From the NCBI RefSeq assembly GCF_900129495.1, contig NZ_FQVX01000003.1:806001-870000 (forward strand): a DNA stretch of 64,000 bases, given 5' to 3'. Position numbers and translations under genes: made by a program. Below the pieces are notes generated by a model. That model was not told the origin of the DNA. It saw only the letters and a program-made list of their open reading frames with translations, and ran no database searches. The DNA is from Geodermatophilus nigrescens. GTDB taxonomy: Bacteria > Actinomycetota > Actinomycetes > Mycobacteriales > Geodermatophilaceae. Shown piece after piece: positions 7,451-15,849 of this stretch. The stretch's first letter is position 1. Every line of letters starts with the position of its first letter.

Positions 7451-8544
7451 CGTGCCATTGTCCCCTTACGGGCGCCATCGCCGCTGACGGGACGGCCGAT
7501 CTCGTCCCCGATGGAGGGGCCGGTACACCCGCACGACGGGTGCGGCGGCCAGGGGCGGCGGCGGGGGACCAGGTCCGGCGGGCGCAGCTCCAGCGCGGCG
7601 GACAGCGCCGCGGGGCTCCCGCTGCCGTCGAGGTAGGCCAGCACCTGCTGGGCGGCGACCAGGGCGGTGGCCCAGCAGGTGAGCGTCGACCCGCCGGCCG
7701 GACCGGTGCCCGTGGCGAGCTGGGCGGCGAGCAGCGGCCAGCGCGGGTCGGCGTCGCGGCGGTGCAGGTCGGCGCAGTGCAGGCAGCTGGTCACCGCGGG
7801 CACCACCAGCGGCCCGACGACGCCGGTCGTCCCGCGCACCGTGGCCACCAGGTGCGGCACGCCGGCGTCGTGCAGTCCGGCGACCAGGGGGTCCGACGCC
7901 GACCACGGCCGCGACAGGACGACCAGGTCGGGGGAGACGCCGGGCGGCAGCGGGCGCAGGTCGGCGAGCGGCGCGGCGCGGCGCACGGCGTCGGCGGCGG
8001 CCGGCCCGCGCGGGCGTCCCTCGTCGTCGGCCCCCAGCCCGCCGACGACGGCGTCCGCGGCGGTCACCACGCCGTCGTCCGCGACGACGGTCCGGCCCAC
8101 GCCGCTGGCGGCCAGCAGCGCCGCGAGCGGCACGCCGACCCGCGTGGCGCCGTCGACCACGACCGACGCCGCCCGACGGGCCCGCCAGCGCCCGGCGCCC
8201 GGCCGCGCGGCCGTCAGTTCGGCGGTGGTGCGTGCGGCGGCGGCCGGCCCGGCGTCGGAGGCCAGCAGGTCGGCGGCATCGAGGTCGGCCAGGGCGCCGG
8301 CGTCGCGCAGGGTGTCCAGCAGCGCGCCGACCGGGCCGGGGTCCAGCCCGGCCGCGGCGGCGTCGGCCAGGACCGCGCGGCGGGTGCGGCGTCCGTCGAG
8401 ACCGCGCAGGAGGCCGCTCAGGGCGGCGGGGTCGGTGCCGGTGAGCACCGCGCCGGGACCGTCGACCCCGCCGACCTGGAGGGCGTCGGGGGCGCGGTGC
8501 AGCAGCGGCGTGCCGGGCGGCAGGAGGGGATGGGCGTCGGGCAC
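7447..8544 (-). CDS. ThiF/E1-like protein, TOMM-cyclodehydratase type
   Basis: 365 residues from GTG at 8544. A Rossmann-like core ([21 protein letters not shown]) resembles the ThiF/MoeB adenylating fold, and a [16 protein letters not shown] segment with a C-terminal HPSCGC gives a CxxC...CxC zinc site. This layout matches proteins often labelled TOMM precursor leader-peptide-binding or cyclodehydratase-like. No RiPP precursor, YcaO or dehydrogenase gene is nearby, so a RiPP role is not supported. The glycine-rich nucleotide motif is imperfect (VVDGATRVG). Coupling to the ABC1 kinase suggests a joint role. Confidence 0.7.
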   Translation of the reverse strand: MPDAHPLLPPGTPLLHRAPDALQVGGVDGPGAVLTGTDPAALSGLLRGLDGRRTRRAVLADAAAAGLDPGPVGALLDTLRDAGALADLDAADLLASDAGPAAAARTTAELTAARPGAGRWRARRAASVVVDGATRVGVPLAALLAASGVGRTVVADDGVVTAADAVVGGLGADDEGRPRGPAAADAVRRAAPLADLRPLPPGVSPDLVVLSRPWSASDPLVAGLHDAGVPHLVATVRGTTGVVGPLVVPAVTSCLHCADLHRRDADPRWPLLAAQLATGTGPAGGSTLTCWATALVAAQQVLAYLDGSGSPAALSAALELRPPDLVPRRRPWPPHPSCGCTGPSIGDEIGRPVSGDGARKGTMAR

Positions 8545-8604
8545 CGGCGCAGGGTGCCAGCGGCCGGCGTCGACCCGCCCGCGCTGTCCACAGGCCGGGC
8601 AACG

Positions 8605-8641
8605 GCGACGGCGGCGCCCGCCGTGCGGGCGCCGCCGTCGC
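8605..8641 (-). terminator. Terminator after the DUF5679 gene
   Basis: 17-bp perfect stem, 8605-8621 with 8625-8641, and a 3-nt loop, immediately downstream of the leftward gene that ends at 8664. It has no T-tract. Confidence 0.65.
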
Positions 8642-8663
8642 AGAGCGGCTTCCGGGAGGCCGG

Positions 8664-8816
8664 TCAGGCCTTGCCGAGGATCCGGTTCATCTTGGTGCCG
8701 CAGACCGGGCAGGTGCCCTGGGCCATCCGGCGGCCGGACTCGCTGACCTTGACCTCGCCGTCGAAGTCCCGCTTCTCCTTGCACTTCACGCAGTAGCCGT
8801 TGTAGCTCTCCGCCAC
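8664..8816 (-). CDS. DUF5679 zinc-ribbon protein
   Basis: 50 residues, too short for many gene callers. CVKCKEKRDFDGEV and CPVCGTKMNRILGKA supply two CxxC knuckles for one zinc ion; the spacing and the ending match DUF5679, a small conserved actinobacterial family of unknown function. The GTG start follows GGAGGGGAGACGGACC. A strong hairpin follows the stop. A small gene also occupies this position beside the ThiF-like gene in mycobacteria. Confidence 0.8.
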   Translation of the reverse strand: MAESYNGYCVKCKEKRDFDGEVKVSESGRRMAQGTCPVCGTKMNRILGKA

Positions 8817-9188
8817 GGTCCGTCTCCCCTCCGGATGCTCGACCCCCGCTCCGGGCGCCCTCGTCGCGGAACGCTACCCGGACGGCACCGTCCGACCCGG
8901 CGCGGCAGGGGGTCCGCAGGGCCCCGTTCCCCACAGCCTGTGGACAACTCTGTGGGCAGCGTGGGGACCCGGCGGCGTGTCCCTGTGCGCGGACCGGGGA
9001 CGGGGCGGGGGAGGGGGTCGGCCTCACCCTCGGGAACGGCGCCGTCACCTGCGATGACGCCGCTGCCGGAGCTGTGGACGGCGGACGGCCCGGCGGGGCG
9101 CCCGGCTGTCCACCGTCCGTGCGACTCGTACCCGAGCGGGTGGCTCCCCCGGGCGCGTCGGGGAGGGGCGGGCAACTACGGTCCTCCC
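8817..9188. other. Intergenic region between divergent genes
   Basis: 372 bp without a supported gene. It holds a TTGTCCACA word (complement of 8941-8949), which is the GC-rich actinobacterial DnaA-box consensus, a CCGTCCACA word (complement of 9073-9081), and the -10 box of the next gene at 9177-9182. The sequence around 8930-8960 is rich in CCACAG/CTGTGG. Confidence 0.4.
9177..9182 (+). promoter_or_regulatory. -10 box, leaderless start
   Basis: TACGGT, 6 nt before the GTG at 9189. There is no Shine-Dalgarno, so transcription should begin at or next to the start codon. Confidence 0.5.
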
Positions 9189-9773
9189 GTGCCCGGAACG
9201 ACCCCCGACTCCTCGCTCGACCCGGCCTCCGCGCTCGGGCCGGTCGAGGTCCGCCGCAGCGCCCGGCGCCGCCGGACGGTGACCGCCTACCGCGAGTCCG
9301 GTCGCACGGTCGTGCTCATCCCCGCCGCGTTCACGCCGGCGGAGGAGCGCCGCTGGGTGGCGCAGATGGTGGCCAAGCTGCAGACCCGCGAGGAGCGCCG
9401 CCGCCGGTCGATGGGCGGCGACGACGACCTCATGGCCCGGGCGCGGGCCCTGTCGGAGGCGCACCTCGACGGCGCCGCCCGCCCGGCCAGCGTGCGGTGG
9501 GTGGACAACCAGCAGCGCCGCTGGGGCTCGTGCACCCCGGCCGACGGGAGCATCCGGCTGTCGAGCCGGCTGCGCACGATGCCCGCCTACGTCGTCGACT
9601 ACGTGCTCGTCCACGAGCTGGCGCACCTGCTCGAGGCCGCGCACGACGCACGCTTCTGGGCGCTGGTGGCGCGCTACCCGCAGGCCGAGCGGGCCCGCGG
9701 GTTCCTCGAGGGCGTGGAGTCCGCCCGCGCCGACGGCGTCGACCCGGCCGGGGACGACGACCTCGTCGACTGA
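9189..9773 (+). CDS. YgjP/DUF45-type zinc metallopeptidase
   Basis: 194 residues. The zinc motif HELAH sits in YVLVHELAHLLEAAHDARFW, preceded by the family's WGSCTPADGSIRLSSRL strand. The N-terminal half is a basic beta-rich region (VEVRRSARRRRTVTAYRESGR). These metal-dependent hydrolases of the YgjP/SprT-like group have no well-defined substrate. The GTG at 9189 is selected because a TACGGT box lies 6 nt upstream. Convergent with the DUF2342 gene. Confidence 0.8.
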   Translation: MPGTTPDSSLDPASALGPVEVRRSARRRRTVTAYRESGRTVVLIPAAFTPAEERRWVAQMVAKLQTREERRRRSMGGDDDLMARARALSEAHLDGAARPASVRWVDNQQRRWGSCTPADGSIRLSSRLRTMPAYVVDYVLVHELAHLLEAAHDARFWALVARYPQAERARGFLEGVESARADGVDPAGDDDLVD

Positions 9774-9784
9774 GCCGTGACATC

Positions 9785-9801
9785 GTGATCCTCCGGATCA
9801 C
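9785..9801. terminator. Small hairpin between convergent genes
   Basis: GTGATCC/GGATCAC stem with a 3-nt loop, 12 nt after the metallopeptidase stop. A weak terminator at best. Confidence 0.35.
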
Positions 9802-9902
9802 ACCGCGGCCAGGTGCCGTCCCCGTCGTGCGCTGAGCCCAGCCCGCCGCTCGATCGCGGGAGCCTCCGGCCCCCACTCCTCACGGCGCCCCGCAGGGCGG
9901 CG

Positions 9903-11285
9903 TCAGCGGGTGGGGGAGTCCCCGTCCTGACCGTCGGCCGGGTCGACCGTGTCGTCGGCCGCACCGCCCTGTGCCTCGGCCTCCTCGGTCAGGGCGCGCA
10001 GCTCGTCGTCGACGCCCTGGCGGGCCACGAAGTCCAGCGGCTCGTCGAGGTCGTCGGACGTGGGCAGCAGGTCGGGGTGCGACCACAGCCGGTCGCGCTC
10101 GGCCGACCCGTACCGCTGGGACATGGCGCCCCACACGGTCGCGGCGTCGCGCAGGCGGCGCGGGCGCAGCTGCAGCCCGACGAGCGTGGCGAACGTCTGC
10201 TCGGCCGGACCGCCCGAGGCGCGCCGCCGGCGCATGGTCTCGGCCAGCGCGCCGTGGCCCGGCAGCCGCTCACCGGCCGCCGCGGCGACGACGGCGTCCA
10301 CCCAGCCCTCGACGAGCGCGAGCAGGGTCTCCAGCCGGCGCAGCGCCATCTGCTGCTCCGGCGTCTCCTCCGGCTCGAGCAGGCCGCTGCCGAGCAGCTC
10401 CTGGATCGCCTCGGGGTTCGACGGGTCGAAGCCGCCGCCCATCGAGCCCATCGCGTCGTTGAGCCCGCGCTCGATCGCCTCGCGGTCGATGGTGATCCCG
10501 CGCGCGTAGGCGTGGACGGCGTCGTGCAGCTGCTGGCGCAGCCACGGGACGTGCGCGAACAGCCGCAGCGACGCCGCCTCGCGCAGGGCGAGGAACAGCC
10601 GCACCTCGTCGGCCGGGCGGTCGAGACCCGAGGCGAACTCCGCGACGTTCTGCGGCACCAGCACCCCGGACCCGGCCGGTGCCAGCGGCAGCCCCACCTC
10701 GGTGCCGGTGAGCACCTCGCCCGCCAGTCGGCCCATCGCCTGGCCGACCTGGGCGCCGAACATCAGCCCGCCCATCCGGCCCATGAGCCCGGCCAGCGGC
10801 CCGGCCATCGCCATGGCCTCCTGCGGCAGCGCGCTGGTCATCGCCGCGACGACCTTCTCGGCCAGCGGGTCGATCAGCCGGCTCCAGGCCGGCAGCGTCT
10901 GCTCCACCCACTCCACGCGCGACCAGGCCACCGCGCGGTCGACGCCGGAGGGCAGGTCGGTCACCTGGTCCAGCCACAGGTCGGCCAGCCGCAGCGCTTC
11001 GGTGACGGCGGCGCGCTCGGCCTCCGACGTCGGCTGCGTGCCGGTGGCCAGCCCGCTGATGGCGCCCTGGCGGGCCAGGTCCCAGTTCACCGGGCCGCCC
11101 GACCAGTTCATGAGCTTCTGCAGCTCCGCGAACAGCGGCATCTTGCCCAGCAGCTCCTCGGGCGTGCCGCCGGCGCCACCGGCCCCGAACAGCGCGGAGA
11201 ACCCGAACGGGTCGTTCGGGCTGGGCTGGTCGCGGCGCTCGGGGTCCCGGTCGGGGAGCCCGAAGCCGAACGGCACGTCGCTCAT
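9903..11285 (-). CDS. DUF2342 zinc-dependent metalloprotease-like protein
   Basis: 460 residues. The N-terminus is FGF-rich and glycine-rich; the rest is mostly helical, with REAASLRLFAHVPWLRQQL and the ending DFVARQGVDDELRAL typical of DUF2342, a family sometimes named zinc-dependent metalloprotease or coenzyme-F420-associated. I do not see a classical HExxH. The ATG at 11285 is set by a TACCGT box 6 nt upstream (leaderless). It diverges from the PDZ protease gene, the same pairing as Rv3195/Rv3194c. The acidic tail (DDTVDPADGQDGD) is probably disordered. Confidence 0.85.
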   Translation of the reverse strand: MSDVPFGFGLPDRDPERRDQPSPNDPFGFSALFGAGGAGGTPEELLGKMPLFAELQKLMNWSGGPVNWDLARQGAISGLATGTQPTSEAERAAVTEALRLADLWLDQVTDLPSGVDRAVAWSRVEWVEQTLPAWSRLIDPLAEKVVAAMTSALPQEAMAMAGPLAGLMGRMGGLMFGAQVGQAMGRLAGEVLTGTEVGLPLAPAGSGVLVPQNVAEFASGLDRPADEVRLFLALREAASLRLFAHVPWLRQQLHDAVHAYARGITIDREAIERGLNDAMGSMGGGFDPSNPEAIQELLGSGLLEPEETPEQQMALRRLETLLALVEGWVDAVVAAAAGERLPGHGALAETMRRRRASGGPAEQTFATLVGLQLRPRRLRDAATVWGAMSQRYGSAERDRLWSHPDLLPTSDDLDEPLDFVARQGVDDELRALTEEAEAQGGAADDTVDPADGQDGDSPTR

Positions 11286-11291
11286 GCCCCC

Positions 11292-11297
11292 ACGGTA
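11292..11297 (-). promoter_or_regulatory. -10 box of the DUF2342 gene
   Basis: TACCGT on the minus strand, 6 nt before ATG 11285; no ribosome-binding site. Confidence 0.5.
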
Positions 11298-11374
11298 GAC
11301 GCGTGATCACGCCGTCGCGGGCGGATCGGGGACCCGGCTGTCCGCCGTCAGCGGACGCCGCCGGCAACACCACC

Positions 11375-11380
11375 TAGGCT
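11375..11380 (+). promoter_or_regulatory. -10 box of the PDZ protease gene
   Basis: TAGGCT, 8 nt before GTG 11389, giving a leaderless transcript. Confidence 0.5.
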
Positions 11381-11388
11381 GGCCGGTC

Positions 11389-12414
11389 GTGACCCGTCGC
11401 GTCGCCGTCCTCGCCGTCGGTGTGGTGCTGCTGCTGGTGGCCGGGGTGCTCGGGGCGGCGCTGCCGGTGCCCTACGTGGCCCAGGTGCCCGGACCGACCT
11501 TCAACACCCTCGGAGACATCGACGGCGACCCCGTGATCAGCGTCCGGGGCCGCGACCGCAACGAGGTCAGCGGCAACCTGAACCTCACCACCGTCGGTGT
11601 CAGCCGCGCGGGCCTGAGCCTGGTGGAGGCGGTCCGCGGCTGGTTCGACGACGAGATCAGCGTCGTCCCCGAGGAGTCGGTGTACCCGCCCGACCAGACC
11701 GAGGAGGAGATCGAGCAGGCCAACCGGCAGGCCTTCCTCACCTCGGAGGAGTCGGCGGAGGCCGCGGCGCTCGGTCAGCTCGGCTACCCGGTGAAGGTCG
11801 TCGTCCGCGGGCTGTCCGGGGACGACTCGCCGTCGGACGGCCTGCTCGAGGAGGGCGACGCGATCGAGTCGGTGGCCGGTCAGGCCACCCCGGACTCGGC
11901 CACGCTGACCACCGTCCTCGGCGGCATCGCGCCGGGCACCGAGGTCGAGGTGGGCTACACCCGCCTCGGCGACCCGGGGACCGCGACCCTGACGACGGCG
12001 GCCGCCGAGGGGCGCGCGGGCTCGGTGCTGGGCGTGCTGGTGACCGAGCAGCCCTCGGCGCCCTTCGACGTCGACATCGACGTGGCCGACGTCGGCGGCC
12101 CCTCGGCGGGCCTGATGCTCACGCTCGGCATCCTCGACCTCGTCGGCGACACCGACCTCACCGAGGGCGCCGTGGTGGCCGGCAGCGGCACGATCGACGC
12201 CGAGGGCACCGTGGGCCCGATCGGCGGCATCCAGCTCAAGATGGTCGCGGCGCAGGAGATCGGTGCCGAGCTGTTCCTCGTGCCGGCCGACAACTGCGCC
12301 GACGCACTCGGCTCCCCGGCCGCCGACCTGACCCTGGCGCGGGTGGCGACGCTCGACGACGCGCTCACCGCCCTCGAGGACGTCCGCGCCGGGCGCACGC
12401 CGCAGGGCTGCTGA
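11389..12414 (+). CDS. Membrane-anchored PDZ/Lon-like serine protease
   Basis: 341 residues. One N-terminal membrane segment (residues about 5-25, VLAVGVVLLLVAGVLGAAL) anchors an extracytoplasmic PDZ domain (about 130-215) and a Lon-type proteolytic domain. The catalytic serine lies in VGGPSAGLM and the lysine in IQLKMVAA, the Ser-Lys dyad of the S16 family. YlbL-type proteins of this layout act in membrane-protein quality control. It lies between DUF2342 and UPF0182 genes, as in mycobacteria, which suggests shared envelope work. Start set by the adjacent -10 box. Confidence 0.9.
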   Translation: MTRRVAVLAVGVVLLLVAGVLGAALPVPYVAQVPGPTFNTLGDIDGDPVISVRGRDRNEVSGNLNLTTVGVSRAGLSLVEAVRGWFDDEISVVPEESVYPPDQTEEEIEQANRQAFLTSEESAEAAALGQLGYPVKVVVRGLSGDDSPSDGLLEEGDAIESVAGQATPDSATLTTVLGGIAPGTEVEVGYTRLGDPGTATLTTAAAEGRAGSVLGVLVTEQPSAPFDVDIDVADVGGPSAGLMLTLGILDLVGDTDLTEGAVVAGSGTIDAEGTVGPIGGIQLKMVAAQEIGAELFLVPADNCADALGSPAADLTLARVATLDDALTALEDVRAGRTPQGC

Positions 12415-12477
12415 CCCGGCCCCCGGCACGGGACGCCCCGCGTGGGGGATGCTGTCGGCCAGCACGGGCCCCGCCGG

Positions 12478-12502
12478 GGAACCCGGTGCCGCGCCGGACG
12501 TT
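12478..12502 (+). promoter_or_regulatory. Candidate ECF-sigma promoter
   Basis: GGAAC (12478-12482), 17 nt, then GTT (12500-12502, within CGTT). It resembles the GGAAC/CGTT pattern of SigE- or SigH-class ECF sigma factors and lies about 140 nt before the UPF0182 start. One isolated match. Confidence 0.35.
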
Positions 12503-12641
12503 GGTCGGGGCGACACCGGACCGTCCGGCGGACCGGTGTCCGCGCCGTCGTGGCGGCGCGTGTCCGACCGCACGCGGTCGCCCCACCGCGGTGACGCACC
12601 TCCCGGTGTGCCGCCGCACCTGCAACTGAAGGAGACCGCTC

Positions 12642-15635
12642 GTGGCCATGCGGCCCCCCGTGTCCGTGCCGACGCTGTCGCGGCGCGCGAAGGTGGTCAT
12701 CGGGTCCATCGCCGTGCTGCTGGTGCTGTTCACGGCCATCGGGACGCTGACCAACGTCTACGTCGACTACCTCTGGTTCGACGAGACCGGGTTCACCGAG
12801 GTGTTCTGGACCGAGCTCCAGACGCGCGCGCTGCTGTTCGCCGTGGCCGGCGTGGCCACCGGCGGGCTGACCGCGCTGGCCGTGTACCTCGCCTACCGGT
12901 TCCGTCCCGCGTTCCGGCCGATGTCGCTGGAGCAGCAGAACCTCGAGCGCTACCGCCAGTCGCTCGAGCCGCGCCGCACCCTGGTGCTCACCGCCGTCGC
13001 CGTCGTCGTCGGCCTGTTCGCCGGGTTCACCGCGCAGGGCAGCTGGGAGACCTGGCTGACCTTCCGCAACTCGGTGCCGTTCAACCAGACCGACCCGCAG
13101 TTCGGGCTCGACCTGTCGTTCTTCGTCTTCGAGTACCCCTTCTACCGGCTGCTGATCAGCTTCGGCTTCGCGATCGTGCTGCTGGCGCTCATCGGGTCGC
13201 TGCTCACGCACTACGTCTTCGGCGGGCTGCGGCTGCAGACGCCGGGGCAGAAGCTGACCGGCGCGGCGATGGTGCAGCTGTCGGTGCTGCTGGGCCTGTT
13301 CGTGGCGCTCAAGGCCGTCGCCTACTGGTTCGACCGGTACGACCTCGTCTACTCCGACCGCGGCGAGCTGTTCAGCGGCGCGAGCTACACCGACGTCAAC
13401 GCGCTGCTGCCGGCCAAGACGATCCTGGTCTTCGCCGCCGCGTTCTGCGCCATCGCGTTCTTCGCCAACGTCGTCGTCCGCAACTTCCGGCTGCCGGCCG
13501 CGGCGCTGGTCCTGCTGCTGCTGTCGAGCCTGGTGATCGGCGTGGCCTACCCCGCCATCGTGCAGCAGTTCGTGGTCCGCCCGAGCGCCAACGAGCGGGA
13601 GGCCGCCTACATCGAGCGGGCGATCGCCTCGACCCGCGAGGCCTACGACCTCACCGAGGTCGACTACATCGACTACGCGCAGCAGACCACCGGCGACGAC
13701 GCCGACACCGAGTCCGCCTCCGGCGAGCTGCGCGACGACCAGGCGACGATCCCCAACGCCCGCCTGCTGGACCCCAACGTCCTGTCGGACACGTTCACCG
13801 CGCGCCAGCAGATCCGCAACGTCTACGGCTTCCCCGACAAGCTCGACATCGACCGGTACACGGTCGACGGCGAGACGCGCGACTACGTGGTCGCCGTCCG
13901 CGAGCTGGAGAGCGGCAGCCTGTCGGAGAACCAGGACACCTGGATCAACCGGCACACCGTCTACACGCACGGCAACGGCTTCGTGGCCGCGCCGGCCAAC
14001 CAGGTGGTCACCGGCCAGGAGGGCGGCGAGCCCAACTTCACCAGCCGGGACCTGCCCACGGTCGGCGACATCGACGTCGAGCAGGGGCGCATCTACTACG
14101 GCGAGCTCATCGAGGACTACTCGGTGGTCGGCGCGCCGGAGGGGGCGAACCCGCAGGAGTTCGACCGGCCCGAGGACGGCTCCGAGGGCGAGGTCAACAA
14201 CACCTACGACGGCGAGGGCGGCGTCGCGATCGGCAGCTTCTTCCGGCAGCTGACCTTCGCCATCTACTACCGCGAGCGGAACTTCCTGCTCTCCAGCGCG
14301 GTCAACGACGCCTCCCGCGTCCTCTACGTCCGCGACCCGCGCGAGCGGGTGGAGAAGGCCGCGCCGTTCCTCGAGGTCGACGGCGACCCGTACCCCGCGG
14401 TGATCGACGGCCGGGTCACCTGGATCCTCGACGGCTACACGACGTCGGACGCCTACCCGTACTCCGAGCGGATGGAGCTCGGCGAGGCCGCCGCGGACGC
14501 GCTCACCGGCCAGGGCACGACGGCGCTGCCCAACGAGCAGTTCAACTACATCCGCAACTCGGTCAAGGCGACCGTCGACGCCTACGACGGCACCGTGCGG
14601 CTGTACGAGTGGGACGAGGAGGACCCGGTCCTCAAGGCGTACGAGGCCGCGTTCCCCGGTGTCATCGAGCCGCGCGAGGACATGAGCGAGGAGCTCGTCA
14701 GCCACGTCCGGTACCCGGAGGACCTGTTCAAGCTGCAGCGGGACATCCTCACGCGCTACCACGTGAGCAACCCGAGCGACTTCTACCAGCAGAACGACCG
14801 CTGGGCGGTGCCGACCGACCCCACGCAGTCGGAGGAGACGCAGGCCACCGGTGAGGCCCAGCCGCCGTACTACATCCTGGCCGCGCGGCCGGGGGAGGAC
14901 GGCGCGACGTTCCAGCTCACCAGCGCCCTCAACGCCTTCCGCCGGCAGAACCTCTCGGCGTTCATCTCGGCGTCGAGCGACCCGGACAGCTACGGGTCGA
15001 TCCAGGTGCTGCAGCTGCCGGGCAACACGCCGTTCCGCGGGCCGCAGCAGGTGCAGCAGTCGTTCAACACCAACGACCAGGTCGCGCGTGACCTCACGCT
15101 GTTCAACAGCGAGGACTCGCAGGCGGTGTTCGGCAACCTGCTGACCCTGCCCATCGGCCGGAACGGCCTGCTGTACGTGCAGCCGCTCTACGTCGAGGGC
15201 ACGGGGGAGAACTCCTTCCCGCTGCTGCGCAAGGTGCTGGTCAACTACGGCGGCTCGGTGGGGTACGCCAACACCCTGTCCGAGGCGCTCGACCAGGTCT
15301 TCGGCGCCGGCGCGGGCGACACCGCGACCGACTCCGACGACGCGGACTCCACGCCCGACCCGCAGGAGCCGACGACGCCGACCACGCCGCCGGCCGACCC
15401 GTCGGCGCCGGCCGACCCGACCACCCCGCCGGACGGCGGCGGTACGTCGGCGCCGGAGCTCGACCAGGCGGTGTCCGACCTCGACGCGGCCCTGCAGCGG
15501 CTCGAGGACGCCCAGCGCTCCGGCGACTTCGCCGCGCAGGGGCAGGCGCTGGCCGACCTGCAGGACGCCGTCGAGGCGTACGAGGCGGCGCAGGCCGCGG
15601 CGGGCTCGGCGGCCCCGGCGTCGCCGACCGGCTGA
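12642..15635 (+). CDS. UPF0182-family large membrane protein
   Basis: 997 residues. About seven membrane helices fall in the first 330 residues (for example [19 protein letters not shown] and [19 protein letters not shown]). A long extracytoplasmic region follows, with motifs such as [15 protein letters not shown] and QTWNR-like [13 protein letters not shown], then a Thr/Pro/Asp-rich linker (about 905-945) and an acidic coiled-coil tail ([18 protein letters not shown]). Function is unknown; homologues are widespread in actinobacteria. GTG at 12642 has AAGGAG upstream; ATG at 12648 is a near alternative. A candidate ECF promoter lies upstream. Confidence 0.93.
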   Translation: MAMRPPVSVPTLSRRAKVVIGSIAVLLVLFTAIGTLTNVYVDYLWFDETGFTEVFWTELQTRALLFAVAGVATGGLTALAVYLAYRFRPAFRPMSLEQQNLERYRQSLEPRRTLVLTAVAVVVGLFAGFTAQGSWETWLTFRNSVPFNQTDPQFGLDLSFFVFEYPFYRLLISFGFAIVLLALIGSLLTHYVFGGLRLQTPGQKLTGAAMVQLSVLLGLFVALKAVAYWFDRYDLVYSDRGELFSGASYTDVNALLPAKTILVFAAAFCAIAFFANVVVRNFRLPAAALVLLLLSSLVIGVAYPAIVQQFVVRPSANEREAAYIERAIASTREAYDLTEVDYIDYAQQTTGDDADTESASGELRDDQATIPNARLLDPNVLSDTFTARQQIRNVYGFPDKLDIDRYTVDGETRDYVVAVRELESGSLSENQDTWINRHTVYTHGNGFVAAPANQVVTGQEGGEPNFTSRDLPTVGDIDVEQGRIYYGELIEDYSVVGAPEGANPQEFDRPEDGSEGEVNNTYDGEGGVAIGSFFRQLTFAIYYRERNFLLSSAVNDASRVLYVRDPRERVEKAAPFLEVDGDPYPAVIDGRVTWILDGYTTSDAYPYSERMELGEAAADALTGQGTTALPNEQFNYIRNSVKATVDAYDGTVRLYEWDEEDPVLKAYEAAFPGVIEPREDMSEELVSHVRYPEDLFKLQRDILTRYHVSNPSDFYQQNDRWAVPTDPTQSEETQATGEAQPPYYILAARPGEDGATFQLTSALNAFRRQNLSAFISASSDPDSYGSIQVLQLPGNTPFRGPQQVQQSFNTNDQVARDLTLFNSEDSQAVFGNLLTLPIGRNGLLYVQPLYVEGTGENSFPLLRKVLVNYGGSVGYANTLSEALDQVFGAGAGDTATDSDDADSTPDPQEPTTPTTPPADPSAPADPTTPPDGGGTSAPELDQAVSDLDAALQRLEDAQRSGDFAAQGQALADLQDAVEAYEAAQAAAGSAAPASPTG

Positions 15636-15655
15636 CGCCTCCCGCACGGCAGTCC

Positions 15656-15688
15656 GGGCCCCGGTCCTCCTCGCGAGGGCCGGGGCCC
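15656..15688 (+). terminator. Terminator after the UPF0182 gene
   Basis: 14-bp stem GGGCCCCGGTCCTC (15656-15669) with GAGGGCCGGGGCCC (15675-15688), one G-U pair, 5-nt loop. The tandem repeat begins at the next base. Confidence 0.7.
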
Positions 15689-15784
15689 GCTGCCGTCCGG
15701 GGCCGCTGCCGTCCGGGGCCGCTGCCGTCCGGGGCCGCTGCCGTCCGGGGCCGCTGCCGTCCGGGGCCGCTGCCGTCCGGGGCC
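15689..15784. repeat. Six perfect 16-bp tandem repeats
   Basis: Six identical head-to-tail copies of GCTGCCGTCCGGGGCC with no spacers, between the UPF0182 terminator and pgi. The unit length is not a multiple of 3 and the array is intergenic. It looks like a minisatellite produced by slippage, and copy number probably varies among strains. Confidence 0.95.
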
Positions 15785-15849
15785 GCATGGCCGCCCGCCG
15801 GCCGCTAGGGAAGGCTGTACGCGGCCGACGCGCGCGAGCAGGAGGACAC

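Noticed and set aside
7447..8816. RiPP (TOMM) biosynthetic cluster
   Set aside because: Only the ThiF-like protein fits. There is no YcaO, dehydrogenase, transporter or precursor peptide; the neighbouring small ORFs are a DUF5679 zinc ribbon and a basic helix.
15689..15784. CRISPR array
   Set aside because: The six 16-bp units are contiguous with no spacers, and no cas genes are present.
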